Shown: in pieces, positions 1-13,000 of the stretch
Layout: each line of letters opens with the position of its first letter
Numbering within the stretch: the stretch's first letter is position 1
The notes under the pieces: model-generated
Databases searched by the model: none
Told to the model about the DNA's origin: nothing
The model's input: only the letters and a program-made list of their open reading frames with translations
Source of the DNA: Hydractinia symbiolongicarpus
Taxonomy: Eukaryota; Cnidaria; Hydrozoa; Anthoathecata; Hydractiniidae
Assembly: GCF_029227915.1 (NCBI RefSeq)
Contig: NC_079884.1
Location: 11,656,001 to 11,720,000, forward strand
Direction of reading: 5' to 3'
DNA: 64,000 nt
Program-made: the position numbers and the translations under genes

Positions 1-2215
1 GATAAGAAAATAACTAGTATTACAATAATATACGTTACCACGTGTCGTACCTCACAAGGTCTATGTGTTAATTGAGCTTGCAAGGTTGGTAAGCTGATTG
101 AGAAAGTACTCTTTTTGGAAATTCTTCGCAAAGAAAAAGAAGTTATTTCTTAGCATTTCGAAAATGTATCAGCTTCATCTAAGGCTAAATAGGAATAAAA
201 GTCCGCGTAAAAAGTAAGTGATAAACTGGAGTGGTTAAAAGACGCGTTAGATTGTTCTTTTTTTTCAATGATGAGTTCAGGCACTGGGTTTTTGTAGGCA
301 AATCCAACTGTGAATGAAAGTATGAGTAAAAACGCTATTGGCTGTAGACAGTAAGGAGCTTGATTATCATCTTAAGCTCACCAGGAAATTCACCAGAATA
401 TGAGTTTGCATTAATATTTATTAAGGAGGATAGAAAAAGATAAAACTTCCTCCCTACCGAAATTAATTTATAGCCTGTTGATCCATCCAAATTGTAGCTT
501 TATTGAAGATTCAGCTAATAGAACTGTAATGGTACTAGTTATCACATGGTACACACGAATATGAGGCATCTATTTATTAAGTTATGACATTTAATCTGGT
601 TTGTATAAGTGAAGAAAATGAAAATAAAAATATTACAACAAAAAGTATATGTCATATTGTACGCGACTTCAGTTACATAATTAGTTTATCGTTAGTTCAA
701 AACATACTTCCAAAATCGAACGGTACGGTCATTTCATGTTTCTTTCATCAAAAAGTTTATTGTGGATTTTAATCAAGCGCGGGAATAATTAAAACTTCTT
801 AATGAAATAGACAACAATCGAATTATGTGTAGCATAAAACCCGTGACGGTAAATAGCGTGCCACAAATGAATAAATGACAAAACACAAACAATGAAACTT
901 AATTTACCGTGACTATAACATAAGAATCTTGGCATGTGTAGAAGAGGATTTGTTTGAATATAGACCTTCTTCTGTATTCATTTTCGTTTCGCGAAATATA
1001 CATAACAAACTGCTAAGCATGAAAACGAGATTATAGTTTTGAGCAAAGTTTGAGATGCTAGTTGTTTATATGCAAGTTTGACGAACGTATCAAAAAATGT
1101 TTACTTTTATAACTTTTAAACGGCAGATTTACAGTTCGTAATGAACACAGTTATAAAAGCAACCGTCATATTGAAAAAGAAGTACTTTGCGCATTACTAA
1201 AATGCTGCCTAGCATTGAGCGGGATTAGATCCGCGGTCTTCAGAATGGGAGCTACAGATAAACCCACTACAATACGTGCAGCAATATGTTAGTTATGCAC
1301 TTATTCGGATGGTGTGTATATATAGGTGATTTTTTATAATTTCACATCCGTTTGTTCATTCCCAACAGAGAATGATTCACCCCGATCAGACCTCAAGTAG
1401 TAAAGGGCAAAAATAATCCGTATATTTCACGAGAAGCTACTTAGCGCATCACTAACATACTGCCTGGCAGTAAACGGAGTTCGATCCACGGCCCTGGGAG
1501 CCGCAGCCGAATCCATCTACACTACCTGCAACAATATGTTAAATAATTGGCTAAAAAATGGTAAGGGTAGCAGTAAAACTTTTATAAAAGATTTTATTTG
1601 GCAGATTTTGTCATTGTTTACATTTTAAATGAAAATAAGGGTTCTTTTTAAAGCTTTGTAAAAAACATAAGTTTTAACAATTTAACTAAGTGAAAAAACC
1701 CGATAGTTAGCTATCTTGCTAACATATACAGAGAAACGTTAAATAAACCATTACTGCAAAAATAATCTTACTTTTTTAATCTTGTTTTTACTTAAAAAAA
1801 CAGTGAAAACCAGAAACCAGTAGAACGGCTATCTCGGAAAATCACATAAACCCTGCATAGCCAATTAAGCATATTTCTAATGTCCTCATATTGTAAATAT
1901 ATTTTCTTTGCAAATGTTTTGTGTGCAATAACTGTTCAATTGTAACAGGTTGTTTTCTATTTTTCTTGGATTGTAATAATTCGTTTAGAAGCCATAAGCA
2001 TTTCAGTTACAACGGGTTTTCGTACCCTCTGAGAACATGAAAAAACTTTATAGCATAATAAGCACCTTCGATTTGTAAAAAAGATCAATTGGACTGAACT
2101 TCACTTAATATAAACAACGCAATGGTGATTGGTTTGTCTGTCGCAATTGACACTTAAAATAATTACACCAGCGTTCCCAAAGGTTGAACAACGATTGATA
2201 TTTCTTCAGGGTGTT
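1..2215. other. gene-poor region
   Basis: I see no convincing gene. The sequence is AT-rich with short random open frames only. The one structured component is a pair of diverged SINE-like repeats near 1.2 and 1.45 kb, listed separately. Confidence 0.5.
1189..1541 (-). repeat. pair of SINE-like repeats (1189-1291 and 1441-1541)
   Basis: Two segments of about 100 bp can be aligned by eye over their whole length, from GCGCAT..ACTAA to CAAYAATATGTTA, at roughly 70 percent identity. Read on the minus strand, the second copy has a tRNA-like internal promoter look: TAGTGTAGATGG resembles an A box, and GGATCGAACTCC resembles a B box with one extra base. I infer an old tRNA-derived SINE family; the termini and target duplications are not clear. 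Confidence 0.4.
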
Positions 2216-2851
2216 CTACACTCCACAAAATGACATATATGTTGAAAGCTCAGCAGGTAAATGTTTTAAAGAGTCATTCCTAATTTTAATTTTCAAGCGT
2301 TTTGTGATAAAGTCTAAAATAGAGAAGAGTATAGTATCTTGCTCTTGATCAAAAGTCGCAGTGAACAGCACGTATACCCTGTGGTATATTGCTCTAATGT
2401 TTTGTAGTCCCAGCGGACGCATTTGCCCCGTGACATTTTTAGCTGAAATCCAAATTGAAAGCTACTATTCGTGAAACGAATTTTTCGCTGCCGATAAAAC
2501 ACTTCTTATTTTTTTCGTTGTGTTACATAGACTTTCGGGTCACCAAAAACCTTTTTGTATGTGATTGTGGTTTTGTTTTCTGAAAACAGGAGTGGCCAGA
2601 AAAAACCAGAAAGGTAACACAATTACCCCTTTAAATTTCGAAGTTTTCATGTGTTTTATGTTCTTTCCTACAAGACTTGTTGGAGGTACTATGTAGTTGT
2701 TTTTGCTTTTCCAATCGTAATTTAGCGCATTTACTCCTTGTGTATTGGGACAATAAAATTTTGAATAAAACCGAAATATCTTTTTGTTGTAGTTGTCAAG
2801 ATTTGCAACACTTCTGATGGTTTGCCTTGAATAAACAACATCTCGTATCAA
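2216..2851 (-). pseudogene. decayed DIRS-like (tyrosine-recombinase) retrotransposon fragment
   Basis: The minus-strand frame at 2540-2851 encodes about 100 residues. They follow the order of conserved positions I associate with the RNase H to recombinase region of DIRS/Ngaro-type elements: a FYCPNTQGVNAL segment, then a W, then NNYIVPP, then a KFKGVIVLPFW block. Two overlapping short frames in other registers at 2216-2502 look like its frameshifted continuation. No intact element, terminal repeat or recombinase catalytic site is visible. The family assignment comes from motif memory only; a remnant of another reverse-transcribing element is possible. Confidence 0.45.
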
Positions 2852-4618
2852 CTTCCCGAGATTTGGTTGCTCGCCCTAAGTAGTTATTTTCATCTAAGTT
2901 TTAAAATGTTAATTACCGTAATTAACTGTAATTATCAGCTCGTTTCTGATTGTTTAATTTTTATGAATTTCGATCCTCTGCAATTATATAAATACATGCT
3001 CAACATCATTTTACTCGTTAAACGTCGCCTACAAAATGTCCAAGAAATGATAAAATTTCCACAATAATATAAACACTGAACAGACAAACTGAAAGAATAT
3101 CTCCAGTACAAAATAAAAATATCCACACATTTTCTGTTATGTTATAACAAGGAGGCCTTAAAGAGCAAAGTGATTCTTCTATGGGAATGATTAAAATGCG
3201 GACCAGCAGAGTGCAACAACTAAAATATATATAAAAAAAATAAGCATAATAAAATTAGATTATTTTGGGCTGAAAATTAGAATATATTTGTGTCTATTAG
3301 TTATTTTGTTTACATTTTGTGTAATTTTTTGGATTAGTTAGAATGCTACATGGGGAAATAAATGAAGCAGAAATTTTCTTTCTAGCTTGTCTGCATTTTA
3401 CTGATTCGATAAGGAAGCAATCTCGACCCAAGCACGAACTATCATAAAGCAAAACGTCGTTGAGAAGCAAGCTGCCCTAGAGACGAGGTTAATGGAAAAA
3501 AGAAAAGCACGAAAACATCAACACCGTGTAATTATAGGAGCTATTAACTTGAAACTATGTCATGTAAAAGTACAACAGATCATCCACTGGTTAGAAGAAT
3601 TTTAACCCAACTAACATGTATTACACTGACCAGATTGCGAATTTCGATTCTGGTTTGTAAAATACTTAATTATCAGAAAATATAAAGTAATATGTATCAG
3701 TGCCTCGTGACTTACTGCACTTATAGTACTTTACCGAATTGAATTTAGAAAATCGCTAGAATAAAGTGAAGTATATGATGAAAAATCACTTAAATCGTTA
3801 GAGGACTGTAATAAACTGAACTCAAAAGATTAAATATGTCGTATATTGTACAAAAGAAACAAATTGTGCGAAAGAAAAATAGCCATGCATATCACGTTAT
3901 CAGTGTGTGTTTTAAAGAAAAAACTGTGTTGATTTTCGTCGTTTTAATTTATTGTTCATCTGCGTGTTTACACGCATGTGTTTGAATTGGGCGCTTTTTC
4001 GTATTAAACGTTAAGTTTTAAGCTACCATGTTGAAGTTAGCAAAGTCATTCCCAGGACCCTGTTTTTGGGAAGCGTAAACTGTGCACAAACCGGACATCG
4101 GCATCAGGAAAAGTTCCTCACATGGTCGAATCCAAGTGTGTAAAAAATGTGTAAAATTGATTGAAAAAGGATGACTATTCCTGCTTATTATGAAGAGTTG
4201 TTCGTGCTCACGTTGTCTGAAAATGTATCAACTATCATTTGCAATACTAGAAACACGTGTTTTGGTATAAAACAGTGAACCGGTGAACTATTCCACTTGA
4301 AACTTTTGACATTTTATGTTCTGTGAGCGTATTCAAATGCTGTGAAATGCTGTGCGTACCAGTAACTTCTTTGTTTGCTAATGATGTCTTCAAGAGCATT
4401 GAGAAAAAATACCAAACTGTTGTGAATCAGACTTACACGACAATGTTCTTGTGAAGCTCCTGTTAGTGTTCATTATTAAAATAACTGATATGAGTTGTAC
4501 TGAGTCTTGTGACTTGTCTTGGTGTCTGTTGGTATCTCAAATAGAGCGGAATCATAATTGAGCAGTTTTTGAGATCTTTAGCAAGGCGCACCGAGTCTAG
4601 CGATAGTGTAACATCATT

Positions 4619-4663
4619 CGCGGTCCCTTTCTGGGGTCACACAGATAGGGGAGCAGGACCGCG
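4619..4663. repeat. inverted repeat able to form a hairpin
   Basis: CGCGGTCC at 4619-4626 pairs perfectly with GGACCGCG at 4656-4663 across a 29-base loop, inside a locally GC-richer patch. It could be an RNA hairpin or chance. No gene is attached to it. Confidence 0.3.
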
Positions 4664-6027
4664 ATGGAATAGTGTATTTGTGTTTAGCCTAGCTGTAGAA
4701 CCAACGCGCTTCACTTCTTTGATCGATTTTCATACACTAGTGTTTTCGATTTTCTCAAAATAGTACGCATGCGCACTAAAGACTTGCCTTTCAGAAATCC
4801 TCTCTTTTCATCAAAGTTGAACGACTAGCGCACAGAGAAGCGCACAGTCTTGTGACATTTTACATTTTGGGTGCACATTATTTTATGAACGTCTTTATGT
4901 ATCATTAGTTCTTTATATGCCGCACGCACTTGAAGCAGCAAATTACCGTACGTATGACCATTTCATTTCTTTCGCAGCGCAGATGTAAAAGACGCATGTC
5001 TTTTTGTTTTAATTTCAGAAAAGCTAGTGAATTGACCCGTGAAAATATTCACTTAATTAGGGAGGGAAACATTTAAAGAAAAATAATATTTTATGTCTGT
5101 CAAGATATCGGATATCGAAAATAAGTATTAGGAGATATTTTGGATCTTCGATCCTCTGAATTAGTAGGGTCTTGGTATCCGGCCTCACTTTTCTCACATA
5201 CCGTATTAACGTCATTATTTTTAGTTTCTAAAAAAGGAATAAGAAAAAGATTGCTGCCAAAAATACGCACAAATGAAAAAAAAAAAATGGAATTTAACAG
5301 TTTTATTAAATTCAATTAAATAAAAAATAGCAATAGAAATAATCCAACAAGGTTAAAATAGAAAATTATAACAAGGATTTCAAATTTTTTTAGTTTTAAA
5401 GTTTACTCACGTTAGTTAATAATATTGACAACATTAATTAAAAGAGAACTTACACACAAAGTTCATCCCTATTGTATGGTTATAACTACTATATTGCACG
5501 CAAATCCAGTATAATAAAAATGCCCTGTCGGTCCGCAAATCAATTAACAAAAGTACCCCTTGATTTTCTTAGTCATTGACACGATTTCGCTGGAATCAAA
5601 GACATTTCTAAGTAACAACTATCAAATGATATTATCAAACCACACAAACAATATCTTTCTGTTGTTAAATTACTGACTAAAAAAAAAAATTCCTTAAGAC
5701 AAGATGTCAAATGCGACGTTCAAAATTTTCACCCTAATTATAATGGACAATCTTTCGAATGTTAGTGCTGTGAAAGCTCCATGTAGAAGACATCCTTCAT
5801 AGACGCCTCTCAACCAAACTCTAATAACAAATCCAAATGCGCACTTTCTCTCTACAACAGACCCAGCAAACAAATGGTCATCAAAAGCAATTCTTGCAAG
5901 AAATTTGTCTATTTTACAAGACAAATTAAAAATACTGAATTTTCTTCACTAAGACAAAGAAAAATCTCAAATATTTTTTTTTCTTCGTTTTTTGAATAAA
6001 AAAAGCATTAGCATCACATGTTCTCCC

Positions 6028-6147
6028 AAAACCAGCATCTTGGTCTACTTTGTGGTCCCAAAACCAGCATCTTGGTCTACTTTGTGGTCCCCAAAACCAG
6101 CATCTTGGTCTACTTTGTGGTCCCAAAACCAGCATCTTTGTCTACTT
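6028..6147. repeat. short tandem repeat, about 30-bp unit, four copies
   Basis: The phrase AAAACCAGCATCTTGGTCTA recurs at about 30-31 bp spacing, followed by CTTTGTGGTCCC. The unit length explains why several frames stay open on both strands. No gene is implied. Confidence 0.8.
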
Positions 6148-6536
6148 TCTTTACTCTGGCCTACATTTTATTTCCACACTTGACACCGCAAAGTAAAGTG
6201 AAGAACCTCTATGTAGCAGATACTTCTTTACACTGGATACTTTGTAGTTCCAATAGAGAGGCTTTACTGTAACTAAACATCCTTGTCTTTTTCATTTCAA
6301 CATCACTGGTTTGCATTACGCACCCAAAACTTTAGTATTTTTACACAAGTTAGTATCGAAATGTTAGGCATTGCGTACGAAAGCAAGCTCTGTTAAATTG
6401 TGCATGTTGTCGAGGTTTTGTTATGGTTAGGAATTTAGAATGATAAAATAATTTTGTGACATGGAACCTAAATAAATTTTAGATTGGTAGATTTTGGTAG
6501 CTCTCAGCAAAATTAGCGTATACACACTTTTCAATT

Positions 6537-6723
6537 TGTAAGGGAAATACAAATATCTTTCAACTTTAAATAATTATCATGATGCAGCACACTTAACTGG
6601 CAAAATGTTTCAGTAATAAAACAGTTGTTGAATGCTTGAATATAAACTTAATCCAACACATTGATAACCACCCCACTAAAAACATAAATGCTATAAGGGA
6701 GGTATTGCAAAATACCTCCCTTA
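6537..6723 (+). repeat. dispersed repeat, copy 1, with terminal 13-bp hairpin
   Basis: This roughly 185-bp segment matches, in inverted orientation, 8507-8674 inside the astacin gene. Shared landmarks are GAAATACAAATATCTTTCAA, GCAGCACACTTAACTGGCAA and GATAACCACCCCACTAAA. Its end forms a perfect hairpin: TAAGGGAGGTATT (6694-6706), loop GCAA, then AATACCTCCCTTA (6711-6723). Copy 2 keeps only the first arm. It may be a non-autonomous mobile element or an inverted partial duplication of the astacin intron. Confidence 0.7.
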
Positions 6724-7052
6724 ATAGAAAGACTGCACTTCGAGATTTTTAACATTTTAATGCTGGTGCTGTTTTGTCCGCAAAAGCATTGTGCGCATGT
6801 CAACATTAACAATGGCTCTGATGAAGGCGAAGAAGTCGCATTGTTTGTGAATTTAAATGGGTGAATTGATCATGTCTGTCTTGATCTTTGGAAAACCGAT
6901 ACACAGTGTAAGGTAGATATAAAAATTAAAAGAATCAATGTGTAATTTTTCGAAAAAAACAACTGAAGACGCCAGCAGTTAGGTTAATAAATAAATGTAA
7001 CAAGTCAAGAATTATTGATTATGAAGCAAAATAGAAAAAAGTTCGAGGTTTT

Positions 7053-10000
7053 TCAAATATCAGAATATAGCATTTCTTCAAACAATCTTTTATCATTTCT
7101 CAATCTTCTGATAATGTCTTTTTTCTGACCAGAATAGGACTTAAACAATCCATTATACGCTCCGTCCTTTTGCGGACACTTGTACAAAAGATTTATTTCC
7201 TTGATGTCGCCTTCACTAAATTTGATGCGTTGTCCAAACTTTAAAGATGGTTCATCCTGTGCGATTAACGTGTCATCTCCATTTTTTGTAAACGCGTCAT
7301 TTCTATAATGCATCACACTCTAAAAAAGAAACATTTATAAGAACGAAGGATATTATGTTGCTAAATGTTAGGTGTAAATAACTACACGATGACAAATTCT
7401 AACTACACTTTTCTATTTTCAATAAATGTTCCAAGCAGCTCATATTTTTTAAATCACTTACCGCATAGTTGTAATCAACATTCATGTTCTTCACATCATG
7501 CACAGTGTACTTGTTGAAATTTGACCATTCACCTAAAATACACAATTTAAGGCAACTTAATTTCTAGCTGTCGCCATCAGAACGTAACTATGGGTGATGT
7601 AGCAATTCGAAGGTTCTTATGCTGGTCACATTTCTGGATAAAAATACCTAACCATTCTACAAGGTTTATCGTGTAGATCTTTCCTTAAACTCACGTCAGC
7701 ATGTCATAGAGAATATATTAATAGTATCTTCATAACAAGAAGACGAAAGGGTCGTGTAGATTTCGTGGCCTAGGCAGCAGCGGTATAGTTGATCAATCAT
7801 GCAAAGTTAGAATCTCACGTTTTTCAATGTTATCCCACATTACTTTCACGTATGAATCACGATCAGGTCTGGAATGTTCGTGTATAAAACCTAAACTGTG
7901 CATTGTTTCGTGTTCAACTGTACCCAACACAACACAACCAGCGCCAATAAAGATTTGCTGTGGACCACCAATTCGACCAATGTTGGAAGAACATCTAAAG
8001 AAACATAGGACTCCAACAGTCACAATATTTCATAAAGTTTAATCCACTGCAAGGACTTATTAAGACTACAAATTGTCTCTGGATACGTACACAACTATAA
8101 TGGATATAAAAAAGCGTATATCGCATCTTCACACATGACAACGCTGTGACAAAATTCCCTGCTGACAAAAGTTAAAGTATCTACTATGTTAGCATAATAG
8201 AAAAGGAGTTGGAGCTTGCTTACTTTCGCTGCTAAAAATTGCTTTCTTTGCTAAAAGGATAAAACACACTCGGGTAATAAAACTAGCAGATATAGTTTTG
8301 GGGCGTGCTCATATGAGCCCGGTTAGCCTGGCTGGTTTGGTTTGCCGGACTGGAATCAACTTGCTATCAATGACATTTCAGTCTGGGATGAAAAATAGTT
8401 ACATGATAATTGTGTACTTTTTAATCCAGCTTGTATGAAGAGTGAAGATCTGAAGAGGTGATTCCAGCCCAGCTAACTGGACTCACAAGATTTTGGTATT
8501 TTGGTGTTTTGCAATACCTCCCTTATTGCATTTTTGTTTAGTGGGGTGGTTATCAATGTGTTGGAATAAGTTTATATTTAAGCATTCAACAACTGTTTTA
8601 ATACTTAAACATTTTGCCAGTTAAGTGTGCTGCATCATTATTTAAAGTTGAAAGATATTTGTATTTCACTTACATATTTTTTTTGGAGGTGTAGATGACG
8701 TAATTTGGTTCTGTTGTCCTCTTCTTAAATGTAATGCAAGTTCGCCTTTCAAACTCGACCATGGCTTTTTCTAAAAGCTCCCTCGCTTTTGGTACTATTA
8801 AAAAAATAGGATAATTATAAAATAAAATTTCTTAGTTACATAAAGTACACTTTCGCAAAAAGTTTTTTGAATATTTAGTTTTAAGAAATTGCCGGAGTTT
8901 TTACCTGCCAAATTAGCGTTGCCTTTTACGTCTTAAACGCAATGGTACAGAAAAGATGTTTAGGTGCAGAAAACAAAAGGGTTTACTTAAGAATTCTTTC
9001 CTTAATTCCGGAATTTTTAATGCCGCAGTTTATTATTTGTCGTATTTTTAGGCCACGGTGGTAAAATCCCAAACAAAGTCCCGTCAAAAAATAGAAACAA
9101 TGACAAATTATAGCCATACCAAATGATTTATCGATAACGTAATACAAAACTCCGTTGGGCCACAATATATTTTCCGATCGCAACGCCGATTTCTTGGAGA
9201 CACCCAACACAGCATCTTTTAATCTTTGGTCCATCTGTATATCACCTTCAAACAGTTCTCCATTTTTTGGCAAGTCAGCAAGAGCCTCTTTCATTTCACG
9301 ACTTTCAAATGAATCACTTGGCGGTTCATATTCGTCTCGTTTTGGCACTGGAATTTGGAAGTCGCGAAAATCATTCTTGCGAAGGTAATCTTCAACGTTT
9401 TCTGTTTTATGATAGTCGTATGTGTTACCTACAAAATGATGAAGTACAGCTACAAAATGATGAAGTACAGCTACAAAATCATAAAGTACAGCTACAAAAT
9501 CATGAAGTGCATCTACAAAATGATGAAATACAGCTACAAAATCATGAAGTAGAGCTACAAAATAATGAAGTACATCTACAAAATCATGAAGTGCATCAAC
9601 AAAATGATGAAATACAGCTACAAAATCATGAAGTACATCTACAAAACGATTAAGTACATCTACAAAATCATGAAGTAGAGCTACAAAATAATGAAGTACA
9701 TCTACAAAATCATAAAGTACATCTACAAAATCATAAAGTACAGCTACAAAATCATGAAGTGCATCTACAAAATGATGAAATACAGCTACAAAATCATGAA
9801 GTAGAGCTACAAAATAATGAAGTACATCTACAAAATCATGAAGTGCATCAACAAAATGATGAAATACAGCTACAAAATCATGAAGTGCATCTACAAAACG
9901 GTTAAGTACATCTACAAAATAATGAAGTACATCTACAAAATCATGAAGTACATCCACAAAATCATGAAGTACATCTACAAAATCATGAAGTACATCTACA

Positions 10001-13000
10001 AAATCATGAAGTACATCTACAAAATCATGAAGTACATCTACAAAACGATGAAGTACATCTACAAAATAATGAAGTACATCTACAAAATAATGAAGTACAT
10101 CTACAAAATCATGAAGTACATCTACAATATCATGAAGTACATCTACAAAATCATGAAGTACATCTACAAAATCATGAAGTACATCTACAAAATCATGAAG
10201 TACATCTACAAAATCATGAAGTACAGCTACAAAATCATGAAGTAGAGCTACAAAATCATGAAGTAGAGCTACAAAATAATGAAGTGCATCTACAAAATCA
10301 TGAAGTACATCTACAAAATCATGAAGTACAGCTACAAAATCATGAAGTACAGCTACAAAATCATGAAGTACAGCTACAAAATCATGAAGTACATCTACAA
10401 AATCATGAAGTACAGCTACAAAATCATGAAGTACAGCTACAAAATCATGAAGTAGAGCTACAAAATAATGAAGTGCATCAACAAAATGATGAAATACAGC
10501 TACAAAATCATGAAGTACATCTACAAAACGATGAAGTACATCTACAAAATCATGAAGTAGAGCTACAAAATAATGAAGTACATCTACAAAATGATGAAGT
10601 AGAGCTACAAAATAATGAAGTACATCTACAAAATGATGAAATACAGCTACAAAATCATGAAGTACATCTACAAAATGATGAAGTACATCTACAAAATCAT
10701 GAAGTACATCTACAAAACGGTTAAGTACATCTACAAAATCATGAAGTACATCTACAAAATCATGAAGTACATCTACAAAACGATGAAGTACATCTACAAA
10801 ATCATGAAGTACATCTACAAAATCATGAAGTGCATCAACAAAATGATGAAATACAGCTACAAAATCATGAAGTACATCTACAAAACGATTAAGTACATCT
10901 ACAAAATCATGAAGTAGAGCTACAAAATAATGAAGTACATCTACAAAATGATGAAGTAGAGCTACAAAATAATGAAGTACATCTACAAAATGATGAAATA
11001 CAGCTACAAAATGATGAAGTACATCTACAAAATGATGAAGTACATCTACAAAATCATGAAGTAGAGCTACAAAATAATGAAGTACATCTACAAAATCATG
11101 AAGTACATCTACAAAATCATGAAGTACAGCTACAAAATCATGAAGTACAGCTACAAAATGATAAAGTACAGCTACAAAATCATGGAGTACATCTACAAAA
11201 TCATGGAGTACAGCTAGAAAATCATGAAGTACAGCTACAAAATCATAAAGTACAGCTACAAAATCATGAAGTACATCTACAAAATCATGAAGTACAGCTA
11301 CAAAATGATGAAGTACAGCTAATTTCCATGGTTATACTATAAAAATATCACATGATACAAAACGTAAGCGCACAAGCATTGACTTCCGGCTTAATCTTTT
11401 CTGTTGTCATTTATCCTGTCAAATTCTAGTTTAAAATTTTCCTTCCTTAAAATAACCTGGAGTAAATCGTTATACTACCATTTTTAAATCAATAAAACAA
11501 TTATTTTGTTGCCTCGCTTAACCCTAAGCCATTTGTAAGAGTTGGTAATATCAAATACTCACAAGAGATGAACAGTAAATAATAGCTTGGATAATTTGGG
11601 GGAAGAGGTGATGTGCATCTAAATATGATGTATATTATATTGCTTCGAAGGGCGATTCCCTGTGAAAATTTTCACGGGCTAACAACTAGTCTTTAATATT
11701 ACCATGAATTATTTTCCCCAATATACCAGTTCGCGTTTGAATTGTTCTAATTCATTCAGTTTTATTTCCAAAGTTTTTTATAAATATTGTTTGTCTTAGA
11801 CATATATGTAAGGATGTTCCTTATGAAGAACTGAATGGAAGAAAAGCACCCTGGGTAAGAAATTAAAGCTGGCAGCAGAATATTCACACTAAAATCCGAT
11901 TAAACATTTTATTTTAGACAACAATATATATTCAAAATTCAAATATTTGAACTAGTGGGAATGTTTAAAAGTATTTTTCTCCCTAATTATAACTTCTTTT
12001 TTCCTTTTCTTCGTATTCATTCTTTTTAATTTTCTTATTAGGAGATAATAAAACGTATTAAACATTTTGAAACATTTCTTCAAAATTAAATAAGCCAGTA
12101 CAAAGTTCGTACACATCAAAAACGACTATTTAAATTGGTTTTATGATTTTTAATATCCTCTGAAGAATAATTAGTTATTTAAATTTTTTAACTCGCGAAT
12201 ATTTACTTTCACAAGATACCAGTTTCCAAACTCCCATAACAGATCCTTTTTGTTTTATTTCCCACCTGTGACGTAGATGTTTGAACACGTCATCATAGAG
12301 CATGAAATTTATAAGCATGCATTATTTGAACGAGGGAAATTAAAGATCTGATAAAGAACTAATTTTATATAGAGGTTTTTCTTGGGAATGTTTTTTGCAC
12401 TTGTTGTCGCTGTTGTTGTGTACAGACAATAAAAAAAATTAGCGTTAGCTTGTGTTTAAAGGTTTTTTTACAGTACATAAATTTTTGCAGCCCCTACCAG
12501 TTTCGCAAAGGCGTAAAAGATGGTCATGGTAGCTGCTAACAGAAACAAGTTTTGTTGTTAACCTCATTAGGTTGGAGGAGGTGCCCTGTTTTACACTCCA
12601 CAGTTTCGGGGAAATCTTAGTGTTTTGGTTAACGTGTAAAATTTCTGCTTCCCCTTAAAAAAACAGCTTTGAACTGAAATCGGCCTTAGCAACACTCATA
12701 GATCTAGCAACGTACAAGCAAATTTCGAAACGTTCTATTAATTCCAGTACTCCTTTTTTACTACTTCTAAGGCATACAGACTGGCTCTCTGCATCTATAT
12801 TATAATACCTGTATGCGTGTGTCTGTCACGCAAAGTGGTTCAGTAGCGAAACGTACGAAATGGGATAAATAAAGGACGGGCGAACCTGTGGATTTATCCA
12901 CGGGCTACCGACTAGTTGTAAATATTTCATTGCAAGGTGAGAAATAGATTATAGTATTTTCATTCTGGAATTACGCTGTTAAGAAAGTACAACAAAATTG

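Larger units (their letters stand above)
2852..7052. other. gene-poor region downstream of the astacin gene
   Basis: No open frame here has recognisable similarity or coding character. It contains an inverted repeat at 4619-4663, a 30-bp tandem repeat at about 6028-6147 and a dispersed repeat with a terminal hairpin at 6537-6723, each listed separately. Confidence 0.5.

Noticed and set aside
9817-10917. Long plus-strand frames with KYIYKIM and HLQNHEV repeats, and a 324-codon minus-strand frame rich in VDVLHDF
   Set aside because: They are translations of the 21-bp minisatellite. Only the last part of the minus-strand frame, after 9428, is a real astacin exon.
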